This document shows positions 1-12,301 of a stretch of DNA of 64,000 bases, piece after piece. Made by a program: the position numbers and the translations under genes. Numbering within the stretch: the first letter of the stretch is position 1; each line of letters begins with the position of its first letter. A model generated the notes under the pieces. The model searched no databases, was not told the origin of the DNA, and saw nothing but the letters and a program-made list of their open reading frames with translations. The DNA lies in contig CM073885.1 of NCBI GenBank assembly GCA_037176705.1, forward strand, positions 93,620,501-93,684,500, in the 5' to 3' direction. The stretch comes from Molossus alvarezi (taxonomy: Eukaryota > Chordata > Mammalia > Chiroptera > Molossidae).

Positions 1-3000
1 AAGTGAAGGGATGGAAAAAAATCTTCCAAGCAACCGGAAAGAAAAAAAAAAGCTGGGGTAGCAATACTCATATCTGATAAAATAGACTTCAAAATGAAGG
101 CCATAACTAGAGACAAAGAAGGTCACTACATAATATTGAAAGGATCTATCCAACAGGAAGATATAACCTTGATAAACATATATGCACCCAATATAGGAGC
201 ACCAAAATATATTAAAAATCTTCTGGAGGACTTTAAAAGAGAAATCAATGGCAATACAATAATAGCAGGGGACTTCAACACCCCGCTGACATCATTGGAT
301 AGATCCTCTAGACAAAAAATTAGCAAGGAAACAGAGACTCTAAATGAAGCACTAGACCAAATGGATTTAATGGATATCTACAGAGAATTACACCCCAAAA
401 CTACAGAATTCACATTCTTCTCAAGTGTACATGGGACATTCTCAAAGATAGACCACATGTTAGAACACAAACTAAGTCTCTACAAGTTCAAGAAGACTGA
501 AATCATATCAAGCATCTTCTCAGATCACAATGGCATGAAACTAGAAATCAATTGCAAGAAGAACATACAAAGTCACTTGAACACATGGAAGCTAAATAGC
601 ATGTTATTAAACAATAAATGGGTCACCGAGGAGATCAAGGAAGACATCAAAAACTTAATGGAAACCAATGAAAATGAAGACACAACAACACAAAATCTAT
701 GGGATGCAGCAAAAGCAGTTCTGAGAGGGAAGTTCATAGCACTACAGGCCTAGCTCAAAAAACAAGACAAATCTCTAATAGATTATCTAACCTCACAACT
801 TAAAGAATTAAAGAGCAAACAAAAAGAAAACCCCAGAGAAAGTAGAAGGAAGGAAATAGTATAGATCAGAGCAGAAATAAATGACATAGAGACCAAAAAA
901 CAATTCAAAGGCTCAACGAAACAAAAAGCTGGTTTTTCAAAAAGATAAACAAGATTGATGGACACTTAGCTAGACTCACCAAAAACAAAGAGAGAGAACC
1001 CAAATACTCAAACTCAGAACTGAAAGAGGAGAAGTAACAACTGACACCACAGAAATACAAAAGATTATTAAAAACTACTATGAACAATAATATGGTAACA
1101 AATTCGACAATCTAAGCGAAATGAACAAATTTCTAGAAACACATAGTCTGCCAAAACTGGACCAGGTAGAGATAGAAACCTTGAACAGACCAATATCAAC
1201 AGAAAAAATTGAAGATGTAATCAAGACTCTCCCAGCAAACAAAAGCCCAGGCCTGGATGGCTTCACGGGGGAGTTTTATCAAACATTCAAAGAAGAATTA
1301 ATACCCATTCTCCTCAAACTATTTCAAAAAATTCAAGAAAAAGGAAGACTTCCAAACTCGTTTTATGAGGCCAGCATAATTCTAATTCCAAAACCAGAAA
1401 AAGACATTACAAAGAAAGAAAACTACAGGCCAATATCCTTGGTGAAAATAGATGCCAAAATCCTGAACAGAATACTAGCAAATCGGTTCCAGCAATACAC
1501 CAAAAAAATTATCCACCATGACCAAGTGGGATTCATCCCAAGGATGCAAGGCTGGTATAATAGTCACAAATCAATAAACGTGATACACCACATAAATAAA
1601 ATGAAGAATAAAAACCACAGGATCATATAAATAGATGCCAAAAAACTTTTCTACAAAATCCAGCATCCATTTCTGATGAAAACGCTCAGCAATGTGGGAA
1701 TAGAGGTATCATATCTAGACATAATAAAGGCCATATATGAAAGACCTACAGCCAACATCATACTCAATGGGCAAAAACTAAAAGCATTTCTCTTAAGAAC
1801 AGGAACAAGACAAGGATGCCCACTTTCGCCATTCTTATTTAACATACTACTGGAAGACTTAGCCACAGCAATCAGACAGGAAGAAAAAATAAAAGGGATC
1901 CACATTGGAACGGAGGAAGTGAAACTGTCATTACTAGACTTAATAAATGAATTTGGCAAAGTAGCAGGATACAAAATTAACGTCAAGAAATCGATGGCAT
2001 TTTTATACACCAAGGATAAACTCACAGAAAGAGAAACTAAGAAAACAATCCCATTTACCATTGCGGCAAAAAAAATTAAGACGCCTAGGAATAAACTTAA
2101 CCAAAGAAATAAAGGACCTATTTGCAGAAAACTACAGGTTATTGAAAAAAGAAATAGAGGAAGATATAAAAAAGTGGAAGCACATACCCTGTTCATGGAT
2201 TGGGAGAATTAACATCATTAAAATGTCCATATTACCCAAAGCAATCTATAGATTCAATGCAATCCCCATCAAAATACCAATGGCATACTTCACAGAATTA
2301 GAACAAGTACTTCAAAAGTTCATATTGAACCAAAAAAGACCTCAAATAGCCACAGCAATCTTGAAAAGGAAGAACAAAGTTGGAGGGATCACATTACCAG
2401 ATTTCAGGTCATACTACAAAGCCACCGTCATCAAAACAGCCTGGTACTGGCACAAGAACAGGCATATATACCAGTAGAACAGAACAGAGAACCCAGAAAT
2501 GGACCCAAGGCAATATACTCAATTAATATTTGACCAAGGTGGCAAGAGCATACAGTGGAGTAAGATCAGCCTCTTTAATAAATGGTGCTGGGAAAATTGG
2601 ACAGCTACATGCAGAAAAATGAAACTAGACCATCAACTTACACCATACACAAGAATAAACTCAAAATGGAAAAAAAGACTTAAATGTGACTCATGAATCC
2701 ATAAAAATCCTAAAAGAAACTGTAGGCAGCAAAATTTCAGACATCATACGCAGCAGAATTTTCACTGATACATCACCTAAAGCAATTGTAACAACGGAGA
2801 AAATGAACACATGGGACCACATCAAACTCAAAAGCTTCAGCACAGTGAAAGATACAATCATCAAAATGGGAAGGCTACCTACTGTATGGGAGACCACAAT
2901 TTCCAATGATATATCAGATAAGGGGTTAATTTCCAATATATATAGAGTGCTCATACAACTCCACAAAAGGAAGACAAAGAACCCAATTAAAAAATGGGCA

Positions 3001-3609
3001 GAGGAACTAAATAGACACCTCTCCAAATAGGACATACAAATGGCTAAGAGACATATGAAGAAATGCTCATCATCACTAATCATCAGGGAGATGCAAATTA
3101 AAACAACTATGAGGTATCACCTCACACCTGTCAGAATGGCCGCCATCAATAAATCATCAAACAACAAGTGTTGGCGAGGGTGTGGAGAAAAGGAGACTCT
3201 AGTACACTGCTGGTGGGAATGCATACTGGTGCAGCCACTATGGAAAACAATATGATGTTACCTCAAAAAATTAAAAATTGAACTTCCATTTGACCCAGTG
3301 ATCCCACTTCTAGGAATATACCCTAAGCAGCCTGAAACACCAATCAGAAAGAATATATATACCCCCATGTTTGTAGCAGCACTATTTACAATAGCCTAGA
3401 TCTGCAAACAGCCTAAGTGTCCATCAGTAGACGAATGGATGAAAAAGTAGTGGTACATATACACAATGGAGTACTACGCAGCTCTAAGAAAGAAAGATCT
3501 CTTGTCCTTTGAGACTACATGGAGGGACCTGGAGAGTATCATCCTGAGTGAGGCAAGCCAAACAGGGAAGGACAAGTACCATATGATCTCACTTATTTGT
3601 GGAATATAA
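1..3609 (+). pseudogene. ORF2 remnant of LINE-1 copy A
   Basis: Decayed ORF2 (endonuclease plus reverse transcriptase). Open pieces remain at 94-753 (endonuclease, with the GDFNTP and KIDHM motifs), 1121-1630 (start of RT, with [13 protein letters not shown]), 1676-2212 (with [10 protein letters not shown]), 2061-2477, 2686-3030 and 3040-3255 (the Cys-rich end, [14 protein letters not shown]). Breaks include a TAG at 751-753, another near 862 and a frameshift near 895. A net 57-bp in-frame deletion at about 1930 removes 19 residues, including the FADD catalytic motif. No function is possible. Confidence 0.93.
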
Positions 3610-3849
3610 TGAAGATAACAGTCTGAGGAATGGGGTAGTCCCAGAGACGTGGAGGTGGGGTAAAGACTGACAATCCTCAGAAGAGAGGATGGTGGGGAGA
3701 GATAAACCACAGAACTTATATGCATGTATGCATGAACAATGGACATGGACAACAAACTGGGGACAGGGTGGGGAGGGATGGGGAGGAGGGAATCAGTGGG
3801 GGGAAAAGGAGAAACATCTGTAACAAAAATTAATTAATAAAAAAAAAAG
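1..3849 (+). mobile_element. LINE-1 copy A, cut by window edge
   Basis: The copy is collinear with the intact L1 of this window. Base 1 corresponds to about 31858 there, early in the ORF2 endonuclease region, so the 5' part lies outside the window or is missing. The 3' UTR runs from 3610 and ends in a short A-run at 3840-3848. It belongs to the same young family but has many stops and frameshifts, so it is dead. It abuts an older L1 3' end at 3850. No target-site duplication can be checked because the left end is not visible. Confidence 0.95.
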
Positions 3850-4332
3850 AATATATAATATCCCATATATACAATGGAATATTACTCAGCCATATAAAAA
3901 TGAAGCCTTACCAAAGCATAAATGAGTCTATAGAGTATTATGCTATGTGAAGTAAGTCAGACAGAGAAAGACAAATACCATATGACTTCACTTATATGTA
4001 GAATCTAAAGAACAAAATAGAAAGAGACTAATGATGGTTGCCAGGAGGGAGGAGTTTAGAGAGCTGGGTGAAAAGGGTAAAGGAATTAAATAGTATACAT
4101 TTGTAGTTACAAAAAGTCATTGGTATATGAAGTACCGCATAGGAAATACAGTCAATAATATTGTAATAACTATGTATGGTGCCAGGTGGGTACTAGACAT
4201 ACCAGGGGGTCACTGTGTAGACTATACTGTTGTCTAACCACTATACTATACACCTGAAACTAGTACAAAATAATATTGAATGTAAACTTTAATTTAAAAA
4301 TAATAATTTTTAAATAAAATAAAAATAAAAAG
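3850..4332 (+). mobile_element. Older LINE-1 3' end
   Basis: Matches the end of ORF2 and the 3' UTR of an older mammalian L1. It has the typical wording around a terminal ORF2 segment (acaatggaatattactcagc), then a 3' UTR with a CACTATACTATACACCTGAAAC-like stretch, and finishes in A-rich sequence near 4332. It is clearly diverged from copy A, whose A-tail it follows directly. Copy A may therefore have inserted into it or beside it. Confidence 0.8.
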
Positions 4333-4880
4333 TAGTTATCAGCAGTCAGATCAGAGAGCACCAGAATTAGAAAGGCCAACAAACTAGTGGTGAATTGACC
4401 ATTGTTTAATTTTGGAATCTCCTCACCAAATGTTCATGCAGCCTGAAACCTTGAAGTGAGCCCTGTGGTACAGGCAGAATGATAGAAAAAAATATTTTGT
4501 TTCTGACTCAAAGAACAGGTAGTAGAACCCTTAATGCTCAGAGAGCATGCAGAAATCCTCCTACTTTTATCTCTGTTCGACCATGCTCCAGCCCCCAACA
4601 AACCTATGGCTGTGGTAACAGTGAAAACTACAGGAACCTGAAAGGGTCAAAATTCTTAGGGAGGGGAACATTCCTCTGTGTTTGATGGAGCTGTGGTTCC
4701 AAGTGGGTCAGCCCCTACCACTTTTTTGCTCTCCCTGTCCTGAATATGAGTTCAAAAATGGAAGTGTGAAACAAAATAGAGTAACCAGAATAGCAGGTCT
4801 CTGGCCTGAGGACTAAAATGCCACAGGTACTTGGAAAGCTTCACTGTGATGACAGAAAGCAAAGGACACAAATAAACAAA
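4333..4880. other. Unassigned, no gene seen
   Basis: AT-rich sequence with no open frame of interest. The single 68-residue frame at 4479-4685 has no recognisable motif. It could be the degraded 5' UTR of the ancient L1 that follows, but I cannot show this. Confidence 0.4.
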
Positions 4881-7240
4881 CCAAAATGTTGTTGTTGAAC
4901 TTCAGGGCTCGTTCTAGCTGCATAGGTATGAATCTGATTCTAGCTAGGATAACAAAGACTGACAACCGAATAAATGGGCAGACTGTCATTCATATTCCAA
5001 AGTGAGCACTGTGTGGTACATAGCCAGGAAAAACCCAAAATACACTGCAAAAGTTTCAAAAACTGAACTGACATCAGAAACAAAGCCCACCAGGCTATGG
5101 GGAACTTGTGGGTGTTCTATGAAAATATGAGTTCCAATACACCTAATAAGATTAAACAAGATTGAGAGTCTCATAAGAAATATTTAAGGTATCCAGGATA
5201 CCATCTAAAATTAAATGTCATATGACGAACCAGGAAAAACTCAACTCATATAAGAGACTAACAATAGTTGCCGATACCAAGATGGTACAGAAGTTGGAAT
5301 AATCTGACAAAGCTTTTGAAGCAGCCATTATAAGATGCTTTATTTGGCAATCTGAACACTTCAAAATGTATTTTACAATAGAAAGTCTGAACAAAGAAAT
5401 AGAAGATACAAAGAAGAACCAAATGGATATTTTGTAATTGAAAAATATAATAACTGGAAAAAAAAAAAACTCAGTGACAAGACTCAGTAACTGAATTAAG
5501 AGAAGAGATGAGTGTCAGTAACCTAAAGGTAGATCAAAAGAAATTATTCAATCTAAACAATACAGAAAAAAATGTTTCTAAGAATGAGCAGAGGCACAGA
5601 GACTATGCTACAACAAAAATAATTAATATTTGAGTGATCAGAGTTACAAAAAGAGAATTAAGTGTAGAGCTGAAAAAATATTTGAAAAAATAATAGCCAG
5701 GGAACATCTGAAGTTAACAAAAGGTTTATATAGATTTGAGAAGCATAGTGAATCTGAAACAGGATAAATCCAAAGAAATTCATGTCCTTGTGTATCATAA
5801 TCAAACCACTATCTGCTAAAGACAAAGAAAAATCTTGAAAGCAGCCAGAGAAAACAACATACTGCCTATGAAACAATGGCTCAAATTCTGGAGATTTTTC
5901 ATCAGAAACCATGCAGCCCAAAAGAACACAGCCCAATATTTTTAAAGTTCTGAAAGAAAGAACTCTCAACTAGAAATCTATATACAGTGAAAAAGTCCTT
6001 CAAGGTGAAATAAAGACATTTTTATTTAGATATAGTATATAGCCAATCTATAGCATAAATGAGGGGCCATAGAGTAGTAAGATCTCTACATTCCAACTAA
6101 AGTCCAGTTGACCCAAAACAACACAGGTTTGAATGGCATGGGGCCAGTTTCACGCAGATTTTATTTTTCAGTAAACACCTGTACTGTTTTTAATCAGCAT
6201 CTGGGAGTCCACAGGGCAGAGGGCTGTCTGTATGCACTGACCTATAACTGACCTATACTATTTTATATAGATGACTGGAGCATCTATATAGATGTCTGCA
6301 GAGGGTCCTAGAACCAATCCCTCCATGTATACTGAAGGACAACATAAGTTTTTGGAGAGTCAAGTGTTATACTCGAATTTTTGACTGCTGGGTAGGGGTG
6401 AGGTCAGTGCCCTTACCCTTGCATTGCTCAAGGGTCAAGTATAATAAAATACTGATTCTAAGTAAAATGTGAGAGTTAATGCTTTTGTGGTTACTAGAGT
6501 AATAACTTAAAAAAAAATACAAAGAGATATATCACAAAAAAATAAAAGAAAATGAATGCTAAAAATTGTTCAAATAACCCAAAGGAGTTTAGAAAGGTAA
6601 AATACAGGAATGAAAAACTGCAGAAACAAACATTAAAAAAAATAATAAAGTGATAGGCCTAAGCCCAACATAGCAAAAATTACATTACATTTAAATAATC
6701 TAAAAATACAATTAAGATAAATTGTCAGGATAAACAAACATGGCCCACCCATATCTATGTTTAAAAAATTCACTTCAAACTTAATAACATAAGGTGGATT
6801 AAAGTAATGGAACGGACAAAAATATACTATCAAGCACTAATCCAAGGTAGTTGGAGTGGTTATATTCAAATAAGATAAAACAATTATGGGTATATTAAAA
6901 TCAGAAAAAAAAAATCTTTAGAACAAATAAGTTACCAGGGATAAAGAGGGGCATTACATAATGATAAAAGTTTCAGTTCACCAAGAAGATATAAGCCTAC
7001 ATTCTTATGTACCTAACAGCAGAACTGCAAAATACTGCAAAAAATGGAGCAAATATTGACAGACTTATAAGAAGAAACAGATAAATCCACAATTACCATT
7101 GGAGATTTTAACAATTCTGAGTGATAGACTGAAATTTAGTAAAAATATACAGAACTGAACAATGTCATCAACATAGTGGATCAATTGCTATTGATAGAAC
7201 ACTCCATCCAACAATAGCAGAATATGCATCCTTCTCAATA
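4881..7240 (+). mobile_element. Ancient LINE-1 (L1M-like), interrupted
   Basis: From about 5190 to 6030 the text follows the ORF1 region of old mammalian L1M elements, including AACCAGGAAAAACTCAACTC and a stretch around ATCTTGAAAGCAGCCAGAGA. After a Tigger-like insert at 6105-6441, the match resumes from about 6900 to 7240 with the ORF2 endonuclease region (CACCAAGAAGATATAAGCCT, then TAGAACACTCCATCCAACAA). It stops there. Every frame is broken. The left boundary is uncertain; 4881-5190 is probably 5' UTR. Confidence 0.75.
6105..6441. mobile_element. Tigger-like non-autonomous DNA transposon
   Basis: The element starts CAGTTGACCC and ends GGGTCAAGTA, imperfect terminal inverted repeats, with internal text (ACACAGGTTTGAATGGCATG, GCAGATTTTATTTTTCAGTA) like the mammalian Tigger2 group of mariner-type elements. 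It is about 337 bp, far shorter than an autonomous copy, and has no transposase frame. It interrupts the ancient L1 and so is younger than it. The exact subfamily is from memory. Confidence 0.72.
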
Positions 7241-7244
7241 TCTT

Positions 7245-7555
7245 TTCTTGACTTTTTCTTGCTTGTATGCCTTTCACGTGTGTTCTCTCAAGTTAGAGAT
7301 TGAGGATTTTAGCTACACATATCTCAAATGAGTTGAAGACGCCCTGGGAGTATCTTAGCTGCACCATTCTCCTCTAACTTAAACCACTTTCCTTCACCCC
7401 AACACACAACCTTTCTACATCTCTTAGGAACTTACCAGCACCAGATAAAGAAAAGGCGAGAGGAGCACATAGAAATAATTATCATATTTTCCTTCATCGC
7501 TCTATTTTCAGTGTTTTTATATTTCAATGTTCAAATAACGGTAAAATTTCATAAA
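7245..7555. other. Unassigned, no gene seen
   Basis: About 300 bp of AT-rich sequence between an ancient plus-strand L1 and an ancient minus-strand L1. No frame, repeat or site is recognised. Confidence 0.4.
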
Positions 7556-8230
7556 TGTATACAAAATATATAAGTAAATTACAAAAACAACCATAATCCA
7601 CTCAGGTTTCAGAAATAGAATGTCACTGCCTTGCGAGCCTCCTGTGAGTCCCTCCCTAGTTACATTTCTCTCCCTTCCCACTAGAGGTAACCATTATTCT
7701 GATCTATAAATAATTCATTCTTATGTTTTGCTATTTATGAAACCCTAAATAAGTTTAATTTTTCCAGATTCTCAACTGTATACAATTTAAATCATACTGC
7801 AGCTATCCTCTTGACTATGTTTTCATTCAATATTATGCCTATGTTCATTCATATTAGGGAATGAATCATATAGTATTCTATTTTATGAATATACCAAAAT
7901 GCTAAAATTATACTATTGATGGACAACTGAGTTGTTTCCAGTTTTGAGTTATTATTTAGAAAGGCTAATATGTCCATCTTTAATTTTTCTAGATAATGCC
8001 AAATCTGTTTTCCACAGTGACTGCATCAGATTACAATCCACTAAAAAAGGACTCATTGTTTCATATTCTTAACAACACTTGATATTTCTGACAACTTAGT
8101 TTGTATTAATTGGACACATTTTATGATAGCTCATTGTGATCTAAAATACACATTTTCCCAATTATTAATAAGTTGGAGAGTCTTTTTTATACCTTTATTA
8201 ACTATTTGGATTTCCTCTCTGGTCATATAA
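7556..8230 (-). mobile_element. Ancient LINE-1 3' end (L1M-like)
   Basis: Read on the minus strand this is the C-terminal ORF2 and 3' UTR of an old L1. Recognisable pieces on the plus strand include CTAGAGGTAACCATTATTCT, TTGATGGACAACTGAGTTGTTTCC (24 bp at about 7917-7940) and CCACAGTGACTGCATCAGAT, in the order expected for a reversed L1 tail. No frame is open. Confidence 0.82.
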
Positions 8231-8598
8231 TGTTTTTTAAAGTTATTTTGAAATCTTGGGTTCTACCCACTCTTTCCCTGACAGTTTCTCAGAGAATAAA
8301 AAGTGTCATTAAATTGGCTTTCTGATCTCTGCAGCCATTTAATATTACCTCCAAGAGCTCCTAAAAGAGGTGCCAAGAGGCACCAAGTGTTCCCACCTCA
8401 CCAACATATCTGATTTCACAGCACTATATAAATTACTCTAGAAATGATTCAGACACCTTCCAACTGAACAACACCTCACTCACTTCCACCTTAATCCATT
8501 ACCTCTTTACTTCTGAAGAAGACATATTAGGATTTGAAGTATTTCATAGAGTAAATATCTTGGAGATTTAAGGGTCCATAAAATAATTCAACATATAT
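8231..8598. other. Unassigned, no gene seen
   Basis: Sequence between an ancient L1 end and a Ves SINE. Nothing is recognised. Confidence 0.4.
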
Positions 8599-8611
8599 CC
8601 TTATCATCTCA

Positions 8612-8873
8612 CTTTATTTATTTATTTATTTATTATTTATTTATTTATTTAAATCCTCACCCAAGGATATTTTTCAATTGATTTTTTTCAGATAGGGAGG
8701 AAGTGGATTAGGAAGGGAGAGAGGCACACCAATGTGAGAGAACCTCCTGTACTACCCTAACTACGGCCGGGGATCGAACCTGTAATCGTGGTACACACCC
8801 TGACCAGGAATTGAACCCACAAGTCTTCCTTCTGTGGGCCGAAACTCCAACTGCTGAGCCAAACCAGCCAGAA
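8612..8873 (-). mobile_element. Ves SINE, minus strand
   Basis: Full-length but old copy. On the plus strand an (ATTT)n tail at 8613-8652 is followed by AATCCTCACCCAAGGATAT, a purine-rich middle and a tRNA-like head ending in CTGAGCCAAACCAGCCAGA. The flanks CCTTATCATCTCA (8599-8611) and CCTTATTGTCTCA (8874-8886) are a 13-bp target-site duplication with two mismatches. The duplication and many substitutions suggest an older insertion. Confidence 0.93.
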
Positions 8874-8984
8874 CCTTATTGTCTCATTTTCAAGAGGAAA
8901 AAAATAAAGACTCTGAAGTATAAACTGAACCAGATTTAGAATGTATGACTATTTCTTTTAATGATCTCCTTGAAAATTCTAGAT

Positions 8985-9475
8985 AAAAAAGGAAGACTAC
9001 TTTTATAATTATTAAAATGATGTACATTCATATAGAAAATTCAAACAATATGAAAATATACAAAGGAGAAAATAAAATTCACCCAATGCCCCATAAGCAG
9101 AAAGTAACTTCTGTATATTTTTGAAATAAATTTCTAAACATCTGTCTCATTTTTATTAAAAATATTAATTTATTTTTATTGTATACACTATTATAATAAA
9201 TACTTTGACATATACCATCTCATGTTCATTTGATGTTTTCCTTATGATAAATTCTTACGAAAAAAGTTTTGTGTTAAAACACACTCATATTTTAGTAGTG
9301 TACGTTCATTAACAAACTCCCCTACGGAAGGTACCAATTTACTATAAGAGTGCTGGTTTCCTCATGACCTTACCTATGTTTAATATTATCAATCTTGTTA
9401 ATATTTGTCAGTCTGACAAGAAAAAATATGATTAGATCACTGTGCTTTATTTCCTTGAATACCAGTTATGTGGAC
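8985..9475 (-). mobile_element. Ancient LINE-1 3' end (L1M-like)
   Basis: Reversed L1 tail. The plus strand carries degraded matches to the reverse complement of the ORF2 C-terminus, such as ACCAATTTACTATAAGAGTG, ATTATCAATCTTGTTAATAT and GTCAGTCTGACAAG, preceded by 3'-UTR-like AT-rich text. No open frame survives. Confidence 0.68.
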
Positions 9476-10754
9476 ATACTGCAACATGTGAAAATGTGTC
9501 TCCCTCAACATGCTTTGGCAGCTAGAATTAGGCAGCCAATTCTAGTTTCTACCCAGGAAAGTAAACATTGGGGGAGTGACATAAGTATAATGGGTCATTT
9601 AGAAGCTCTATGAAGCAGCCACCAAGGAACTGAGAGGCAAGTGCGTGGTATAAACCAAACACGCAAAGACGTGGAGTACAGCAACATATCAGCTGTCGAA
9701 TGGCATCAGGGCTAGCAGTGTCATGTGCCCAGGGACAATTATGATAACGGTGAAATCCTGAGTACACACTTGTCTGAGCAACAGATTTCCTTAGATCCTA
9801 CCCAGTCCTGGTTCCCATCCTTCATGATGATTACAGAAGGCACCTAATACCTTTTTCATCATAAATTAAGCAGATTTTGTTCCCATTTGCATCTCCACTT
9901 CCTGGGTAGTTCCATGACTATCTTTCCTGCCTATTTTGAAACCTTCTACCATCTGATTATATAATTGTTACCATTTTGAACTACAACATAAAGCAATATA
10001 AACAGCTTATCCCCTGCTTCTGTCGCTAACTGGTATAACAAAATTTTAAGCATAATTTTCAGACACATATTTAGTGAATTTGATTCAGGAAATTAGATTT
10101 AAATAAGCAAGAGTTAAGTCTGGACTCGCATATGCCTTAAGAATTTTATATTTGCATTGCAATTTTCTTTTCGTATTAAGAAGGAAAATGTAATTAATAA
10201 AAAAAAAGTAAAATTTTTATCCACATACCCTGTTGATGAGGTAACAGGAAAGCATTACACATAACAGGTGCCACTCCCCACCACGTGCACATGGAAGCTG
10301 CGAAGGCCCAGCTGCACGGGAAGGACAGGGCATAACGTGCTGAAAGTACATCTCCCTCTACAATATTATCAACGCTCAAATGTCGGGAATTTTGAAGAAA
10401 GGAGAAAATGAGTGATTCTTCAATTAAAAACCCCACACGAAGCAAAATAATTTGCAAGTTTAATTTGACACTTACAGACATCTGTAGAAATATTTGGTAA
10501 ATTTAGAGAAATTCCGCTGGATATTTCAGAACTCCTTACTGCATATTACTCTCGTTAAAACCAAAGGCAAATCATTCTTTAAAATTACATCATTTTTCTC
10601 CCAGTAATTAAAACTAAAATCTAATTTTTAATAACATTTAACTGTACTTTACTTTTTAATAACCATCATCTCTTGGTAGGTACAAAATACCAGAAAGTTA
10701 TACCAGCTAGACATAAAGGCAAATTGACTTTATTCATTAACATCATAATTACCC
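9476..10754. other. Unassigned, no gene seen
   Basis: No long frame, splice-site pattern or repeat family is convincing here. Two short GC-richer patches lie at about 9550-9800 and 10250-10340. Short frames at 9395-9613 (plus) and 10194-10481 (minus) have no recognisable motif and look like chance. Confidence 0.4.
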
Positions 10755-11096
10755 TGCCCAGTTAATCTTGGGCTTAGCTGTGTGATTTGCTTTGGCTGAT
10801 GCAAGGTGAGTGGATATGAAGTATGACAGAGCAGAAGCTTCAAGCACTTGAGTGGCTGAACTACCTTGCTAGTTCTTTTATTTATACCATAAGAAAACTG
10901 CATGGCCAAAACAGGGGCTGTTTCTTCTGCCTAAATTCTCAGATGAAAAAGAATCATGAAAAAAAAGGGGACAATTGTGACCCATCAGCAGTGGCCTGAA
11001 GCTGACATGTAACAAAAGCAACCGATATAAGTTTGTTGTTATAGCAATTAAATTTGGCAGATGTTTGTTATATATCATAACCTCATGCAAGCTCAC
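10755..11096 (+). other. Possible ancient interspersed repeat
   Basis: The text (GGCTTAGCTGTGTGATTTGC, then a segment with TTTGTTGTTATAGCAATTAA) resembles a common mammalian interspersed repeat that I cannot name with confidence. No coding potential. Confidence 0.35.
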
Positions 11097-11196
11097 TAAT
11101 TCATGTGGTGCTGGTCCTCGCTGTGGACCACCCTACCACCTCTTTAGACCAGATCATTCTGTGTATTATGTATTACTTGTTTAAAAAACTAATAAT

Positions 11197-11451
11197 AGCC
11201 CTGGCCAGTTTGGCTCAGCGGTTAGAGCATTAGCCCTTGAACTGAAGGCTCGCAGGTTCGATTCCGGTCAAGGGCATGTACCTGGGTCGCAGGTTTGATT
11301 CCAGCCCCAGTTGGGGGTCATGCAGGAGTCAACCAGTCAATGTGTCTCTCTCACATCAATGTTTCATTCTCTCTCTCTCTCTCTCCATCCATCCTTTCCA
11401 CTTTATCTAAAAATCAATGGAAAAATATCCTGGGGTTAGGATTAACAAAAC
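11197..11451 (+). mobile_element. Ves SINE with perfect 14-bp TSD
   Basis: tRNA-derived SINE with an A-box-like TGGCTCAGCGGTTAGAGC at 11211-11228 and a B-box GGTTCGATTCC at 11255-11265, the two internal RNA polymerase III promoter elements. A CT-rich middle and an AATCAATGGAAAAATATCC end follow. It is flanked by the perfect duplication AAAAAACTAATAAT at 11183-11196 and 11452-11465, typical of L1-mediated insertion. The near-consensus boxes and intact duplication suggest a fairly young copy. Confidence 0.96.
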
Positions 11452-11465
11452 AAAAAACTAATAAT

Positions 11466-11971
11466 GAAAGAGCAAGAATCATAATCCCAGTATTCCCAAC
11501 AGAATTCCTTTTTATTTATTATATTTGGAACAGCTGAAGTTACATAGTACCCCTAAATCAGGTTAGGAATGTGGAATTATTTTAGCTACATATTCAACTC
11601 CTGGAGTCCAGGGTGGAAGCAGTTTCTTTAAAACTGCAAGAAATCACTGAATGGATATTGTGGGCTATTGGAAACTGAGTTAACAATTATTTATTTACAC
11701 TATGAAACAAGTTTCATTTCAGTGCCATCTTATAAACAATATTGAAACTTTTAAAGACATGTACACAGAGTTTATATTTGAAAATGTTTAAAAATGGGTA
11801 GCAATATAATTTAGATTACTGATCATTAAGCGACACATTAGCCATCTATAATATGACTGCACTAATTTTAATAACAGTAAAAAAGTTAAATTTCATAATG
11901 GCAGGATCATATATAGCATTAAAACAATATAATTTAAGGGTAATTAGAAAAAGAAAAATGCTAATAAGTTT
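11466..11971. other. Unassigned spacer between two SINEs
   Basis: AT-rich sequence with no recognised feature. Confidence 0.4.
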
Positions 11972-11989
11972 AAAAGATATTCCAGTTTT

Positions 11990-12154
11990 GCTCTGGCCAG
12001 GTGGCTCAGTCGGTTGGAGCATCATCCTGTATACTAAAAAGACTGGATTCTATTTTTGGTCAGGGCACATACCTAGGCTTTAAGTTCAATCCCCAGTTGG
12101 GGTGCATACAAGAGGTAACCAATCGACGTTTCGATCTAATATGGCGCTCTCTCG

Positions 12155-12187
<33 letters not shown>

Positions 12188-12283
12188 AATGAATTAAAAA
12201 TCATGTCCTCGGGTGAGGATGAAAAACATTTTTTTTAAAAAAGAAGAAATGCAAATGGGCTCTATACATTAAAAAAAAAAAAA
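11990..12283 (+). mobile_element. Ves SINE with perfect 18-bp TSD
   Basis: Diverged head (CTCTGGCCAGGTGGCTCAGT), pure CT repeat at about 12160-12187, GGTGAGGATGAAAAACAT end and a long A-run (12271-12287). It is flanked by AAAAGATATTCCAGTTTT at 11972-11989 and 12284-12301, a perfect 18-bp duplication. About 70 bp after the usual end is extra A-rich sequence, so the transcript probably read past the usual SINE end. Confidence 0.94.
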
Positions 12284-12301
12284 AAAAGATATTCCAGTTT
12301 T

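Noticed and set aside
11211..11265. tRNA gene, because of good A- and B-boxes
   Set aside because: The boxes belong to a Ves SINE with a perfect duplication and A-rich tail. No tRNA fold can be drawn over the whole stretch.
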